From NCBI RefSeq assembly GCF_900452415.1, contig NZ_UGNX01000001.1, positions 1,364,001-1,428,000 of the forward strand: a stretch of DNA of 64,000 nt, written 5' to 3'. The number at the start of each line of letters is the position of its first letter. Position 1 is the first letter of the stretch. A program made the translations under genes and the position numbers. This stretch comes from Legionella cincinnatiensis. Its GTDB lineage: Bacteria > Pseudomonadota > Gammaproteobacteria > Legionellales > Legionellaceae. Shown here piece by piece: positions 9,607-18,068 of this stretch. The notes beneath the pieces are model-generated. The model was not told the origin of the DNA. It did not search any database and saw only the letters and a list, made by a program, of their open reading frames with translations.

Positions 9607-10149
9607 ATGTTCCATCTTATATTTGATCGTTACTGGGATATCTGTTTATTAAAGGAAAGTCCTGAAAATACTCCTTATTCTATTTCTCGAATGGTTTTGA
9701 GTGGATTTTTTTTGGTGTTACTCATCATGATCGAATGGAATGTAACTTCGTTGAAATCTTCTAATGATATGGTGAATAGTGTCCTTATTTCTTTCTTCTT
9801 GATTGTTTCTGATGTGATTTATACTTATTTGGTTTTATCTTTTAAGGGATTAACAGCAAGGCTTGTACAAGTTGTAACTTCATTATTTTTTATCAACATT
9901 ATTATTCATATATTAGTTGTGCCTTTATTACTGATAGCACCTTATTTATCTCAGATTCATTTAAAAGGCCCTTTATTTTTATTTCTGGGAATTATTTATT
10001 TATTGTTAAGTTTGGGATTATCGATTTGGCAACTTGTTATTACTGCTAATATTTATAAGTTCGCATTAAATGTGACCATGATTCAAGCTGTATTAACTGC
10101 TTTTGGTTTAGTGGCTGTTAATATTTTAACGGTTTCTTTATTACAATGA
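9607..10149 (+). CDS. Hypothetical multi-pass membrane protein
   Basis: A 180-residue hydrophobic protein with about five predicted membrane helices: roughly 28-45 (SGFFLVLLIMIEW), 55-78, 86-115, 120-145 and 155-178. No catalytic or transport motif was recognised. It lies 47 bases after yhdP and 13 bases before mpl on the same strand, so co-transcription is likely. A role at the envelope is only suggested by location and neighbours. Confidence 0.7.
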   Translation: MFHLIFDRYWDICLLKESPENTPYSISRMVLSGFFLVLLIMIEWNVTSLKSSNDMVNSVLISFFLIVSDVIYTYLVLSFKGLTARLVQVVTSLFFINIIIHILVVPLLLIAPYLSQIHLKGPLFLFLGIIYLLLSLGLSIWQLVITANIYKFALNVTMIQAVLTAFGLVAVNILTVSLLQ

Positions 10150-10162
10150 GATTAGGATTATT

Positions 10163-11527
10163 ATGCATTTACATATATTAGGTATCAGTGGAACATTTAT
10201 GAGTGCACTTGCTTTGCTTGCTCGTGAAGCAGGGCATAAAGTCACTGGCAGCGATGCTAATTGCTATCCTCCGGTCAGTGATTTGCTTGCGGCAAAAGGT
10301 ATAGCTTGGACTGAAGGTTATGTGGATACACGTTATGCATTACAAGCAGATGTAGTTATTGTGGGGAATGCAATTAAAAGAGGCATGCCTGTGCTTGAGG
10401 CTGTTCTAGAGGCAGGAAAACCCTATACTTCAGGACCTCAATGGCTTGCTGAAAACATTTTATCCAAATATCAAACGATTGCTGTTTCAGGAACACATGG
10501 AAAGACAACAACCACCTCTATGATCGCTTGGATTTTACATCAAGCGGGATTGAATCCGGGTTTTTTGATTGGTGGGGTCTCGTCAGATTTTAAAACCAGT
10601 GCTTGTTTAGGTTCAGGAAAATGGTTTGTTATTGAGGCAGATGAATATGACAGTGCTTTTTTTGATAAGCGTCCTAAATTTATGCATTATCGACCACGAA
10701 TAGCTATTTTAAACAATTTAGAGTTTGATCATGCTGATATATATCCTGATCTTGGCGCAATTCAATTGCAATTTCATTATTTTTTAAGAACGATACCCGC
10801 AAGTGGGGTTGCACTCAAACCTTGTCATGATAAAGCACTCAATGAAGTTATTGCTCGCGGTCAATATTCCCGTATTGAAGAGCTTTCTTTGGAGGGTGAT
10901 GCTCAATGGTCTGCAAAATTACTGGAAGAGAATGGTTCGACATTTAAAGTATTGCATCTGGGGAAAGAGGTTGCAGAAGTTAATTGGCCTTTAATTGGTC
11001 GCTTTAATGTGGAAAATGGTTTAGCTGCGCTTGCTGCAAGCGTAAATGCTGGAGTGAGTCCAAAAGTTGCTGCTGAAGCCTTAGAACGTTTTACACCAGT
11101 GAAACGGCGATTGGAAGTTCGTTCCAATAAGCATGGTATTACCGTCTATGATGATTTTGCTCATCATCCTACTGCGATAATGCGCACTGTTGATGCTTTA
11201 AAACGAAGTAATAGACATCAACGAATTTTTGCAGTTTTGGAGTTTGCATCATATACCATGCGCACAGGTGTTCATGCTGAAGAAATGGCACACGCTTTGG
11301 AATCAGTTCATGGCGCCTATGTTTTAGAGCCTCAAGATTTTGATTTACATAAAACCTTAGAGCATTGGACTTGCCCTTACACTATTTGTAAAAGCCATGA
11401 TGAAATCGTTAATGAAGTTTCCAAAACAGTAGAAGCAGGAGATGCTGTATTAGTTATGAGTAACCGTGGTTTTAATGGTATTCACCAAAAGCTAATTACT
11501 TCAATTGATGGACGTTTTGCAATGTAA
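10163..11527 (+). CDS. mpl: UDP-N-acetylmuramate:L-alanyl-gamma-D-glutamyl-meso-diaminopimelate ligase
   Basis: A 454-residue Mur-ligase, close to E. coli Mpl (457). It reattaches recycled murein tripeptide to UDP-MurNAc in the cytoplasm. The N-terminal Rossmann-like domain begins HILGISGTFM. The ATP loop is GTHGKTTTTSM with Lys114. The central domain has EADEYDSAFFD and LNNLEFDHADIY, and the C-terminal domain has VYDDFAHHPTAI. These features separate Mpl from MurC. It is the last gene of the run that begins with the sensor kinase; a 218-base gap follows. Confidence 0.95.
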   Translation: MHLHILGISGTFMSALALLAREAGHKVTGSDANCYPPVSDLLAAKGIAWTEGYVDTRYALQADVVIVGNAIKRGMPVLEAVLEAGKPYTSGPQWLAENILSKYQTIAVSGTHGKTTTTSMIAWILHQAGLNPGFLIGGVSSDFKTSACLGSGKWFVIEADEYDSAFFDKRPKFMHYRPRIAILNNLEFDHADIYPDLGAIQLQFHYFLRTIPASGVALKPCHDKALNEVIARGQYSRIEELSLEGDAQWSAKLLEENGSTFKVLHLGKEVAEVNWPLIGRFNVENGLAALAASVNAGVSPKVAAEALERFTPVKRRLEVRSNKHGITVYDDFAHHPTAIMRTVDALKRSNRHQRIFAVLEFASYTMRTGVHAEEMAHALESVHGAYVLEPQDFDLHKTLEHWTCPYTICKSHDEIVNEVSKTVEAGDAVLVMSNRGFNGIHQKLITSIDGRFAM

Positions 11528-11640
11528 CGTTTTGATTGATAATTTAATAAAATGACTTATATTTAACAGTTAAAACTCAAGCATAAATTTAGAAAAAGAA
11601 ACGCTTAATTCTTTTTATGTTCAATTCGTTAAATTAATAG

Positions 11641-11669
11641 TTGCAATATTTTTTATTGGTTGTTATAAA
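11641..11669 (+). promoter_or_regulatory. Candidate sigma-70 promoter of the unknown two-gene operon
   Basis: TTGCAA at 11641-11646, a 17-base spacer and TATAAA at 11664-11669. Initiation near 11676 gives a leader of about 70 bases before the ATG at 11746. Confidence 0.5.
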
Positions 11670-11745
11670 AAATGGAGGTGTTTACATTTTAGGACATAAA
11701 TGACGCGTTGCAGTTTTGCGGGTCACTATTTGCAGGAGGGATGCA

Positions 11746-12345
11746 ATGACTCAATTTGCTATGTTTCAGCAAAAAGCAAAACGGTTGGCGATGTGTTTAG
11801 CAAAAGCTTATGGACAACATGCGGGCTGTTTAAGTTTTTTTTCAATACTAATTCCTGACAATGCTGCCATGGATGATGCAAGCACAATAAGTCTTCTCGC
11901 TCAGAGTTTAGATGAGACTTATGATTTACTCAATTATGTTAAAGACGTTAAAAGAGATCCTAAGTTAACTCTTGATGATTTCGATGAATTTAGAACTAAA
12001 GTTATTATTGGGATATATTTGTTAAAGTGGTTGCAATATAACTCAATAATTAACAGTTACTTGCACCAACCTTTGATTGATTTGTTTCGCGGTCATTTGG
12101 GGGTGCAATCACTTGAAGAGATAAATAAGGGGTTCTTTGATTCGTGTCTAAGCGATCTTAGCTATTATTGCACTTTTGTTTATGAAAGACGTGAAGAAAA
12201 AACATACAGTGAGTTAAATACACGATTGGGAGTAACAATTCAAAAAGATATTCATGAGGCTAAACACTTATCGTTTCATAATGATCTTTCAGCGTTGTAT
12301 GGTATTTATAGAGGGATCATGGGTTCCTTGGGATTGAATATGTAA
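11746..12345 (+). CDS. Hypothetical protein, first gene of an unknown pair
   Basis: A 199-residue, predicted mostly helical protein with no signal peptide and no family I recognise. The ATG at 11746 is preferred over an in-frame TTG at 11716 because AGGAGG at 11734-11739 is six bases from it. Cysteines are scattered with no metal-binding spacing. It lies 12 bases upstream of the next unknown gene on the same strand, so the two are probably one transcript. Position in an accessory block between mpl and effector-like genes makes a host-interaction role possible but unproven. Confidence 0.65.
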   Translation: MTQFAMFQQKAKRLAMCLAKAYGQHAGCLSFFSILIPDNAAMDDASTISLLAQSLDETYDLLNYVKDVKRDPKLTLDDFDEFRTKVIIGIYLLKWLQYNSIINSYLHQPLIDLFRGHLGVQSLEEINKGFFDSCLSDLSYYCTFVYERREEKTYSELNTRLGVTIQKDIHEAKHLSFHNDLSALYGIYRGIMGSLGLNM

Positions 12346-12357
12346 TAAGGAGATTGT

Positions 12358-13626
12358 ATGACTTATACCCCACCACCATTTGCGACATTTAGAGTCAATA
12401 CTCTTAACCTAGATACTGCATATTCTACTTTATTAGGCAGATATAAAGTGGTTGAAGCACGAAGTAGTGATTCAGCACAGCAAACGAGCCTTGAAGTATT
12501 AATAGCCAGAACAAATGAAGTAATAAAATGTAAGACTGATAGAGAGAGTCAGCGCGAAGTATTTAACTTATTAGTTAATGAATTGCGACAAATTCCCAGA
12601 GAAGATAGAGAAAAAACCACCCAAGGCACTTTGTTTTTATTAGGAGCATTAATTCATCGTTATTTTCGGTTAATCAAAGAGTATGATGATTATAATGGAT
12701 ATGCATCTTGGACCTATTTTGGTACATGTGATGTCACTAATTGTAAATTGTTCCTAGCAATAAGAAGAGCATTGCAATTTAAAGAAATAGAGCACATTCC
12801 TAAAAAGAAATTCAAAGAAGATGACTTAAAGATTCTGGATGTTGTAACTATTGTACGGGCATTAGAGGTTTTTCGTGATAATATGCTTATCGAAGATAAA
12901 GAAAAAGTTCTTCGATACATGAAATATCCTCATTTTGCTCAAGATACAAATTTCCAAAAGTACTTGCAGGATATCATTGAGCAACAAACAAGACGTGGTG
13001 CTGCGGTTTTGCATCGGTTTAAAGCAATCGCTTTTGTTCAATCTCTAATAAAGCAAATTGAAAATGAACGACAGCAGCTGGATAAAGATATAGAAAAATG
13101 GTGCAAAGCAATAGCAAAAGAGTATAAAGATTTTAATGTTTTTAGAACATTAAGTGACGGGGTAATTGGCGCAAGTATTCTTAAACATGTTGAAGCAGAT
13201 AAATCAAGAAATATAATATATGATTTATATTACACACCCCTGATTCGAGATAATCTTGAGTCGATGGATCATAGTACTTTGGTAACTAAGATAAAGGAAT
13301 GTTATGATCAAAAATGCAATTATATGCTTTTTGGTGGATATGCCTTATTATTGCAACAGCCAAGAGGACTGGATGACAATTTGTTGTTTACCTTACAGAA
13401 AGCATTAGGTCTTGAGCGTTCTTTAGATGAGTTGAGCAAAGAGGATCTGGGTAACGGGATAATGTTTCTCAAAGAATTTCTTGAACATGATCCAGGTGTG
13501 GTTTTGGATTGTGAGTTTTTTGGTGGACGAGATAAAATGGATACTCTTATTGCACGAGTAGAGAAAGAATTGACCAAAGCAACATCCCCGGAAGGTTTTG
13601 AGAACGCGCTTTCATTAACCTGTTAG
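12358..13626 (+). CDS. Hypothetical protein, second gene of an unknown pair
   Basis: A 422-residue soluble protein, strongly helical and Lys/Glu-rich, with a coiled-coil-like stretch at about 222-250 (KQIENERQQLDKDIEKW). No signal peptide, membrane segment or known catalytic motif was recognised. AAGGAG sits seven bases before the ATG. It follows the 199-residue gene by 12 bases and is followed by a hairpin at 13640-13668, so the pair looks like a closed transcription unit. It could be a secreted effector with its partner upstream, but nothing in the sequence decides this. Confidence 0.65.
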   Translation: MTYTPPPFATFRVNTLNLDTAYSTLLGRYKVVEARSSDSAQQTSLEVLIARTNEVIKCKTDRESQREVFNLLVNELRQIPREDREKTTQGTLFLLGALIHRYFRLIKEYDDYNGYASWTYFGTCDVTNCKLFLAIRRALQFKEIEHIPKKKFKEDDLKILDVVTIVRALEVFRDNMLIEDKEKVLRYMKYPHFAQDTNFQKYLQDIIEQQTRRGAAVLHRFKAIAFVQSLIKQIENERQQLDKDIEKWCKAIAKEYKDFNVFRTLSDGVIGASILKHVEADKSRNIIYDLYYTPLIRDNLESMDHSTLVTKIKECYDQKCNYMLFGGYALLLQQPRGLDDNLLFTLQKALGLERSLDELSKEDLGNGIMFLKEFLEHDPGVVLDCEFFGGRDKMDTLIARVEKELTKATSPEGFENALSLTC

Positions 13627-13639
13627 TTTTCCAAAAACA

Positions 13640-13668
13640 ATCCCGGTTAGAAAATCATAATCCGGGAT
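13640..13668 (+). terminator. Hairpin after the unknown operon
   Basis: Perfect 7-base arms ATCCCGG (13640-13646) and CCGGGAT (13662-13668), followed by GTTTAC. The T-run is short, so terminator function is tentative. Confidence 0.45.
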
Positions 13669-13737
13669 GTTTACAAAATTCATTTTCTTGTTGAATAGAA
13701 TCAAGATCAACACTAAATAACGTTTGATGTCTCTATT

Positions 13738-14364
13738 ATGTTTAAAAAAAAACCAGAAATCAGTAATTTGGAGCCTAAGGTTCTTCAGGGTAAAACGATT
13801 CAATTAGAACCTATTACTATGAATCATTATGAGTTTTTACGATATCCAGCAAATGATGTACGAATTTGGACTTATATGCCATGCAGGGCGGATAAGGAAT
13901 TTTATGATTGCTGGTTTCAGGATTGTTTACACCAACAAGCTTCGCGCACAAAGCTGACTTATGTGATACGAAGGTTAAAAGACAATGAATTAATTGGCAG
14001 TCGTGCCTACTATGAAATTGAACTACAGCATAAAAAACTGGAAGTAGGCTATGGCTGGTTTACTCCATCGGTATGGGGTATGCACTATAATCATGAATCT
14101 TTATTGCTTCTATTTAAAAATGCTTTTGAAGAATGGCATATCAATCGTGTGCAGATTGCAACGGATCCTTGTAATATCAAAAATTACAATACATTGAAGA
14201 AATTAGGTGCAAAACAAGAAGGTATTTTGCGCCAACATATGATTCACCATAATGGCCAGATAACGGATACCGTTTTATTCAGTATTCTGGCAGAAGAATG
14301 GCCCGAAATAAAAACAAGATTAGAAGCGCGGTTAATACAGCTGTATGTAAATAATCGATTTTAA
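13738..14364 (+). CDS. GNAT-family N-acetyltransferase, RimJ/RimL type
   Basis: A 208-residue protein of the RimJ/RimL-like GNAT group, which transfers acetyl from acetyl-CoA to protein N-termini or small amines. Visible features are the opening GKTIQLEPI, the central strand ELIGSRAYYEIE, EVGYGWFTP, and the C-terminal NIKNYNTLKKLGAKQEGILR followed by DTVLFSIL. The acetyl-CoA loop is less canonical than usual (SVWGMHYN). The start ATG is followed by a run of nine A. The substrate cannot be read from sequence. Confidence 0.78.
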   Translation: MFKKKPEISNLEPKVLQGKTIQLEPITMNHYEFLRYPANDVRIWTYMPCRADKEFYDCWFQDCLHQQASRTKLTYVIRRLKDNELIGSRAYYEIELQHKKLEVGYGWFTPSVWGMHYNHESLLLLFKNAFEEWHINRVQIATDPCNIKNYNTLKKLGAKQEGILRQHMIHHNGQITDTVLFSILAEEWPEIKTRLEARLIQLYVNNRF

Positions 14365-14417
14365 ACATCTTCTGAAATTTATCCCATATTTAGCTTGCAT
14401 AGAGAAGTTGAGACAAG

Positions 14418-14498
14418 ATGACTCAACCTTCTACTGCCGTTATTTTTCAACAACAAATCTATAATATTATTCATTCGTACGTTGTATTGGAAGACTGA
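14418..14498 (+). other. Possible 26-residue small ORF or gene remnant
   Basis: An ATG-initiated frame of 26 codons (begins MTQPSTAVIF) in the gap between the acetyltransferase and the 1077-residue gene. A short inverted repeat GTTGAG/CTCAAC overlaps its start, which could instead make it part of a terminator for the acetyltransferase gene. Its composition looks protein-like, but the length gives little support. Confidence 0.2.
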
Positions 14499-14610
14499 TA
14501 ATACTTACTTAAGGTATTTGAATTATAATTGGTATTATGTGTCATTTTTTATTCATTTATAAAGTGCTTTTGAGTTAGGCAAAATTAATTTTAAGTTAAA
14601 AGGAATATAT

Positions 14611-17600
14611 ATGTTTGATAAAACAAATCCTCTAAGTGATAAGGGTTTTCAAAAATATAAGCAGGATTTTCAAAAAAAATTTCTTTTAAATTTAGAAAAT
14701 CATCTAAAGCTGCCATATGATCCCGAAGGCGCGGATAATCAACCGTATAAAGTCATAGAAAAATCAAAGAACACAGCGGCTAGTTTTTCTCGTATATTTG
14801 ATGAATACAAAGTTCCTTTACCCTCTTATGCTGAGTTTAAAAAATATGTAGAAGCACCAAGTTGTATTGGTGCATATATGCAATCGATAATGAATGAACT
14901 TGTACCTCAGATTTTAAATGAAGATAAAACGGCTTTAAATCCCAGAATAATTGACGCAATTAATCACAATAATAAAGAAAATTACCGCCTCATGCTGCAA
15001 AAAGCAAATAATGACCCTCAACAACTTGCAAGACTCTTTATACAAGCAATAGTTGTTGGTTATAGTCAGCAAATGTTAGACGAAGTTAGGAAAGACCCAA
15101 ACCAAGAAGCACAAATGGCATGGTTCAATAATGAGGGTGCTGAGTTTACAATAGTAAGTAGACTAGTGACTATTGATGGACTTAGTGAGTTTGCGCAGAA
15201 ACCTTTACCCATAGATAAAAAAGAACAAATATCCCGTATGCGGGATTTAATGGATGTATATGGAGGAGAGGAGAATGCCCCTAAAGCACTGAAGGATAAG
15301 TATCAAAGATTTAATGATTCTTTTGATTTTAGCAATATAAAAGCTCTTGAAGCTTATTTAGATGCATTAAACTGGGCATTAAAAGAAGAGAATTTAAAAG
15401 GATTATCTGAAGAAAAAGTCCAAGAATTATATAAGCTGGTTGAAGAAAATATTTCCCTTGTTCCATTGGATGAGAATTTAGAAGCTCGAGTCAATTTCAA
15501 CGAGGCTTATAAGGATTTAGAAAAAATTAGTTCATCTCATCCAAGAGTTGGAAACCTTTTAAGCACTGTTAAAAAGCTTAAAGATAATGTTGATTTGAGT
15601 ACAGAGGATTTGCAAAGAATAACTACCTACCTTAATGATACAAAAGCTTTTATCGAGAATCCTACCAAGGAAACCCGTGAAAAGCAGCATAATAATATAA
15701 GAGATGCAATTGGAAAAAACCAATCGTGGGGACCCATTATTGGTGGCGCACTACTCTTGGATAAAGTAGTTTATCACTCTCTGGATTTTGATGGATGTTA
15801 TAGCAACGAGGCCTCAAGCTTTAATCTTGGTAGAAACTGGATTACAGAACGAACACTTGAAGAATCCAATAAAGCGTATCTAGAGGCAAATCGTGAATTT
15901 CTAGATTCTCTGAAAACAAAAGATAAAACAGTTCTTTTTATTGGTTCTAATCGCCAAGCACCTGATATAGATTTTAAAAATGGAACTGGTACGGACTATC
16001 CTCCTGGCTCCGTTTACCCGAGAATGGCCGCTATTGCTAAAGAATTGGGACCAAATGCAACATTTAATCCTTTTCTGCTTCCAGATTTAGAGAGTGATGT
16101 ATTTGTGGCAGGAAAAACGCTTGAAAAATTCAATGAGAAGGGATACTTAAATGAGAATGGGAGTTATAAAGAGGAAATAAGATCAACATTTAAGGAGGAT
16201 GGATTTTTAGAGTTAATAGATGATGAAAGTAAGGTTTCCTTGGCTCTGGCTCAAATGCATTATGCTGCCATGGAAAATCCTGATGATATCATTGAATTTA
16301 ATTTTTACGACGATCGTAAAGATATCGTCGAAAGTATGGAACATTTTTTTAAAGAACATCCCGAATTAATTCCTAAGAATGTAATTTTAAACTTAAGAGG
16401 ATATTCCGGACCCCAATTAACTCAAGAACAAGCCAATGAGAATCTCCTTCATTTTCTAACACTCACAACAACAGATCTTGAAAGTGAAGAAACAAAGAAG
16501 GCAATATCAGAAGCCCAACAACATAATTTTCCTATCCTCATTAAAATTTCAGGTGAGGAGAAAAAATTTAAAATATATTGCCGTGGTGCTAATGGAGTCT
16601 GGGGCTTCGCTGACTTTAATAGAAATATAGCCTCTAATTTTGATGGGGTTTTTCCGAAGCTTAAAGAGCTTGAAAGACTTAATACATCAAAAAACATGGA
16701 AATTTTTGATGAGTTAAAAAAGCATCATTTTTTGCCTATCCCAGTAACAAGAAACGATAAAATCTATAATTATGGAAGCCCAACATTAATAGCCTCAATA
16801 CCAGGCGAAGGTAGTATTCCAAAAGAAGTAGCTGATTGGAAACCTCTTTATAGAGCAGTTCGGGAAGCTTCGATGAGTCCCGATGCGAAGCATTGTAAAG
16901 CAATGAAAGTTGCTAGTGAGTTCAGTTTTACAGAACTTATATCGCAATCCTACTCCGACACTCACTTACCTGCTAAAAGAGTGAAAGAATTTATTGATCA
17001 CAATCTTTCAAAAATGGGAAATAAAGAGATTGCTGAAGTACTTTCTAAGAGCAAAATAAGTAGCCAAGCAGTAGTTCAAATCCTTAATGGGAATGAAAAT
17101 AAAGATAATATAATTAAACAAATCATAGAAAACAAAATCAATCAGCTTAAAGAAGAATTAAGTAAGGAAGAACGTCAGCAGATAGAATCTTTTCTTAAAG
17201 GTTTTACAAAGACTATTAATACCATAATAAATGAAAAATTATTGGAATTGCGCAATGAGAATGATCTTGAAAAGAGAACTGCAATAGAGTCTTATTTAAT
17301 TGATCTTTATAAGCTAAAAATTCGCGATGAAAATAAATTTTTAGCCGATATGGAAATAAATAAAGGGATAAAACAAACAAGAGATGCACTATGTAGCACC
17401 ATTAGTGATGCATTGAACTCACCTATAACACTACAAGATTGTCAAAAATTGAATAGTTTAGTAGGGCATGCGAGAATTGCTGCGGCTCCTAATGTAGATC
17501 CGGAAACTAAATCAAAATCCCTTTGCGAACTTGCTTATCTTTCAGATGAGCTTGTTGGAGCAAAATCTGAGAAGTTGCAGGCAGTCTCTGTAGCATGTGG

Positions 17601-17844
17601 AGTATTTGCTGTTATTGCCACAATAGTAGCATTTGCTCTTGCTCCTACAGGTATTGGGTTTATTATTGGGATGGCTGTAGCTGGGGCACTGGCAGCGGCT
17701 AGCATAGGAACGGGAATAGCGGCAAAAGTTAAAGAATCCGATTTGTCGGAAAAAACTCGGGACTTCAAGAAGGCACTCGAGGAAAACAGAGAAGCTCCAG
17801 TGAAAGAGGATCAGAGCATCCTCAATTTAACTTTTCGTGACTAA
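14611..17844 (+). CDS. Large HAD-like protein, putative Dot/Icm effector
   Basis: A 1077-residue protein without signal peptide. Its centre shows HAD-superfamily order: motif I LDFDGC with Asp392 and Asp394, motif II FIGSN with Ser446, and motif IV-like FYDDR with Asp567 and Asp568. This suggests an Asp-based phosphatase or related fold. Residues about 800-960 are rich in Lys/Glu and likely coiled coil. A hydrophobic Gly/Ala hairpin at about 990-1035 (VFAVIATIVAFALAP, then GFIIGMAVAGALAAAS) may insert in a membrane. The tail is polar with EENREAPVKED, resembling the Glu-rich secretion signals of Dot/Icm substrates. AAAAGGAA precedes the ATG. HAD assignment is motif-based; secretion is inferred. 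Confidence 0.68.
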   Translation: MFDKTNPLSDKGFQKYKQDFQKKFLLNLENHLKLPYDPEGADNQPYKVIEKSKNTAASFSRIFDEYKVPLPSYAEFKKYVEAPSCIGAYMQSIMNELVPQILNEDKTALNPRIIDAINHNNKENYRLMLQKANNDPQQLARLFIQAIVVGYSQQMLDEVRKDPNQEAQMAWFNNEGAEFTIVSRLVTIDGLSEFAQKPLPIDKKEQISRMRDLMDVYGGEENAPKALKDKYQRFNDSFDFSNIKALEAYLDALNWALKEENLKGLSEEKVQELYKLVEENISLVPLDENLEARVNFNEAYKDLEKISSSHPRVGNLLSTVKKLKDNVDLSTEDLQRITTYLNDTKAFIENPTKETREKQHNNIRDAIGKNQSWGPIIGGALLLDKVVYHSLDFDGCYSNEASSFNLGRNWITERTLEESNKAYLEANREFLDSLKTKDKTVLFIGSNRQAPDIDFKNGTGTDYPPGSVYPRMAAIAKELGPNATFNPFLLPDLESDVFVAGKTLEKFNEKGYLNENGSYKEEIRSTFKEDGFLELIDDESKVSLALAQMHYAAMENPDDIIEFNFYDDRKDIVESMEHFFKEHPELIPKNVILNLRGYSGPQLTQEQANENLLHFLTLTTTDLESEETKKAISEAQQHNFPILIKISGEEKKFKIYCRGANGVWGFADFNRNIASNFDGVFPKLKELERLNTSKNMEIFDELKKHHFLPIPVTRNDKIYNYGSPTLIASIPGEGSIPKEVADWKPLYRAVREASMSPDAKHCKAMKVASEFSFTELISQSYSDTHLPAKRVKEFIDHNLSKMGNKEIAEVLSKSKISSQAVVQILNGNENKDNIIKQIIENKINQLKEELSKEERQQIESFLKGFTKTINTIINEKLLELRNENDLEKRTAIESYLIDLYKLKIRDENKFLADMEINKGIKQTRDALCSTISDALNSPITLQDCQKLNSLVGHARIAAAPNVDPETKSKSLCELAYLSDELVGAKSEKLQAVSVACGVFAVIATIVAFALAPTGIGFIIGMAVAGALAAASIGTGIAAKVKESDLSEKTRDFKKALEENREAPVKEDQSILNLTFRD

Positions 17845-18012
17845 GAAAGAGCTTTAGTCGAAATTTAGATGCAAAGAAGCTGGGCTGCAGCAACGTGTCA
17901 AATTTCTTTTGCTTTTTGAAATTGAATTCGTTGTTGTGATGTTGAGTTGGTGTAATGTCCGACTGCTAAGCGAAGAGGTTTCTAGTTTTTCCCATGGCTT
18001 TGGGGATTCATT

Positions 18013-18047
18013 GTAGCCTGGGTTCCGCTACGCTGTACCCAGGCTAC
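18013..18047. terminator. Perfect hairpin between convergent genes (REP-like)
   Basis: Arms GTAGCCTGGGT and ACCCAGGCTAC (11 of 11) around a 13-base loop. It lies between the ends of the HAD-like gene and clpB, which converge, so it may stop both transcripts. Related sequences occur at 35717-35749 and 48845-48926. Confidence 0.6.
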
Positions 18048-18068
18048 CAATTCATTTAATTGAATGAT

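Noticed and set aside
10803..11127. Frames on both strands within mpl
   Set aside because: They overlap conserved Mpl domains in the wrong frame.
14140..14611. PmrA/CpxR-type regulatory sites before the 1077-residue gene
   Set aside because: No convincing tandem TTAAT-type or GTAAA-type pair was found.
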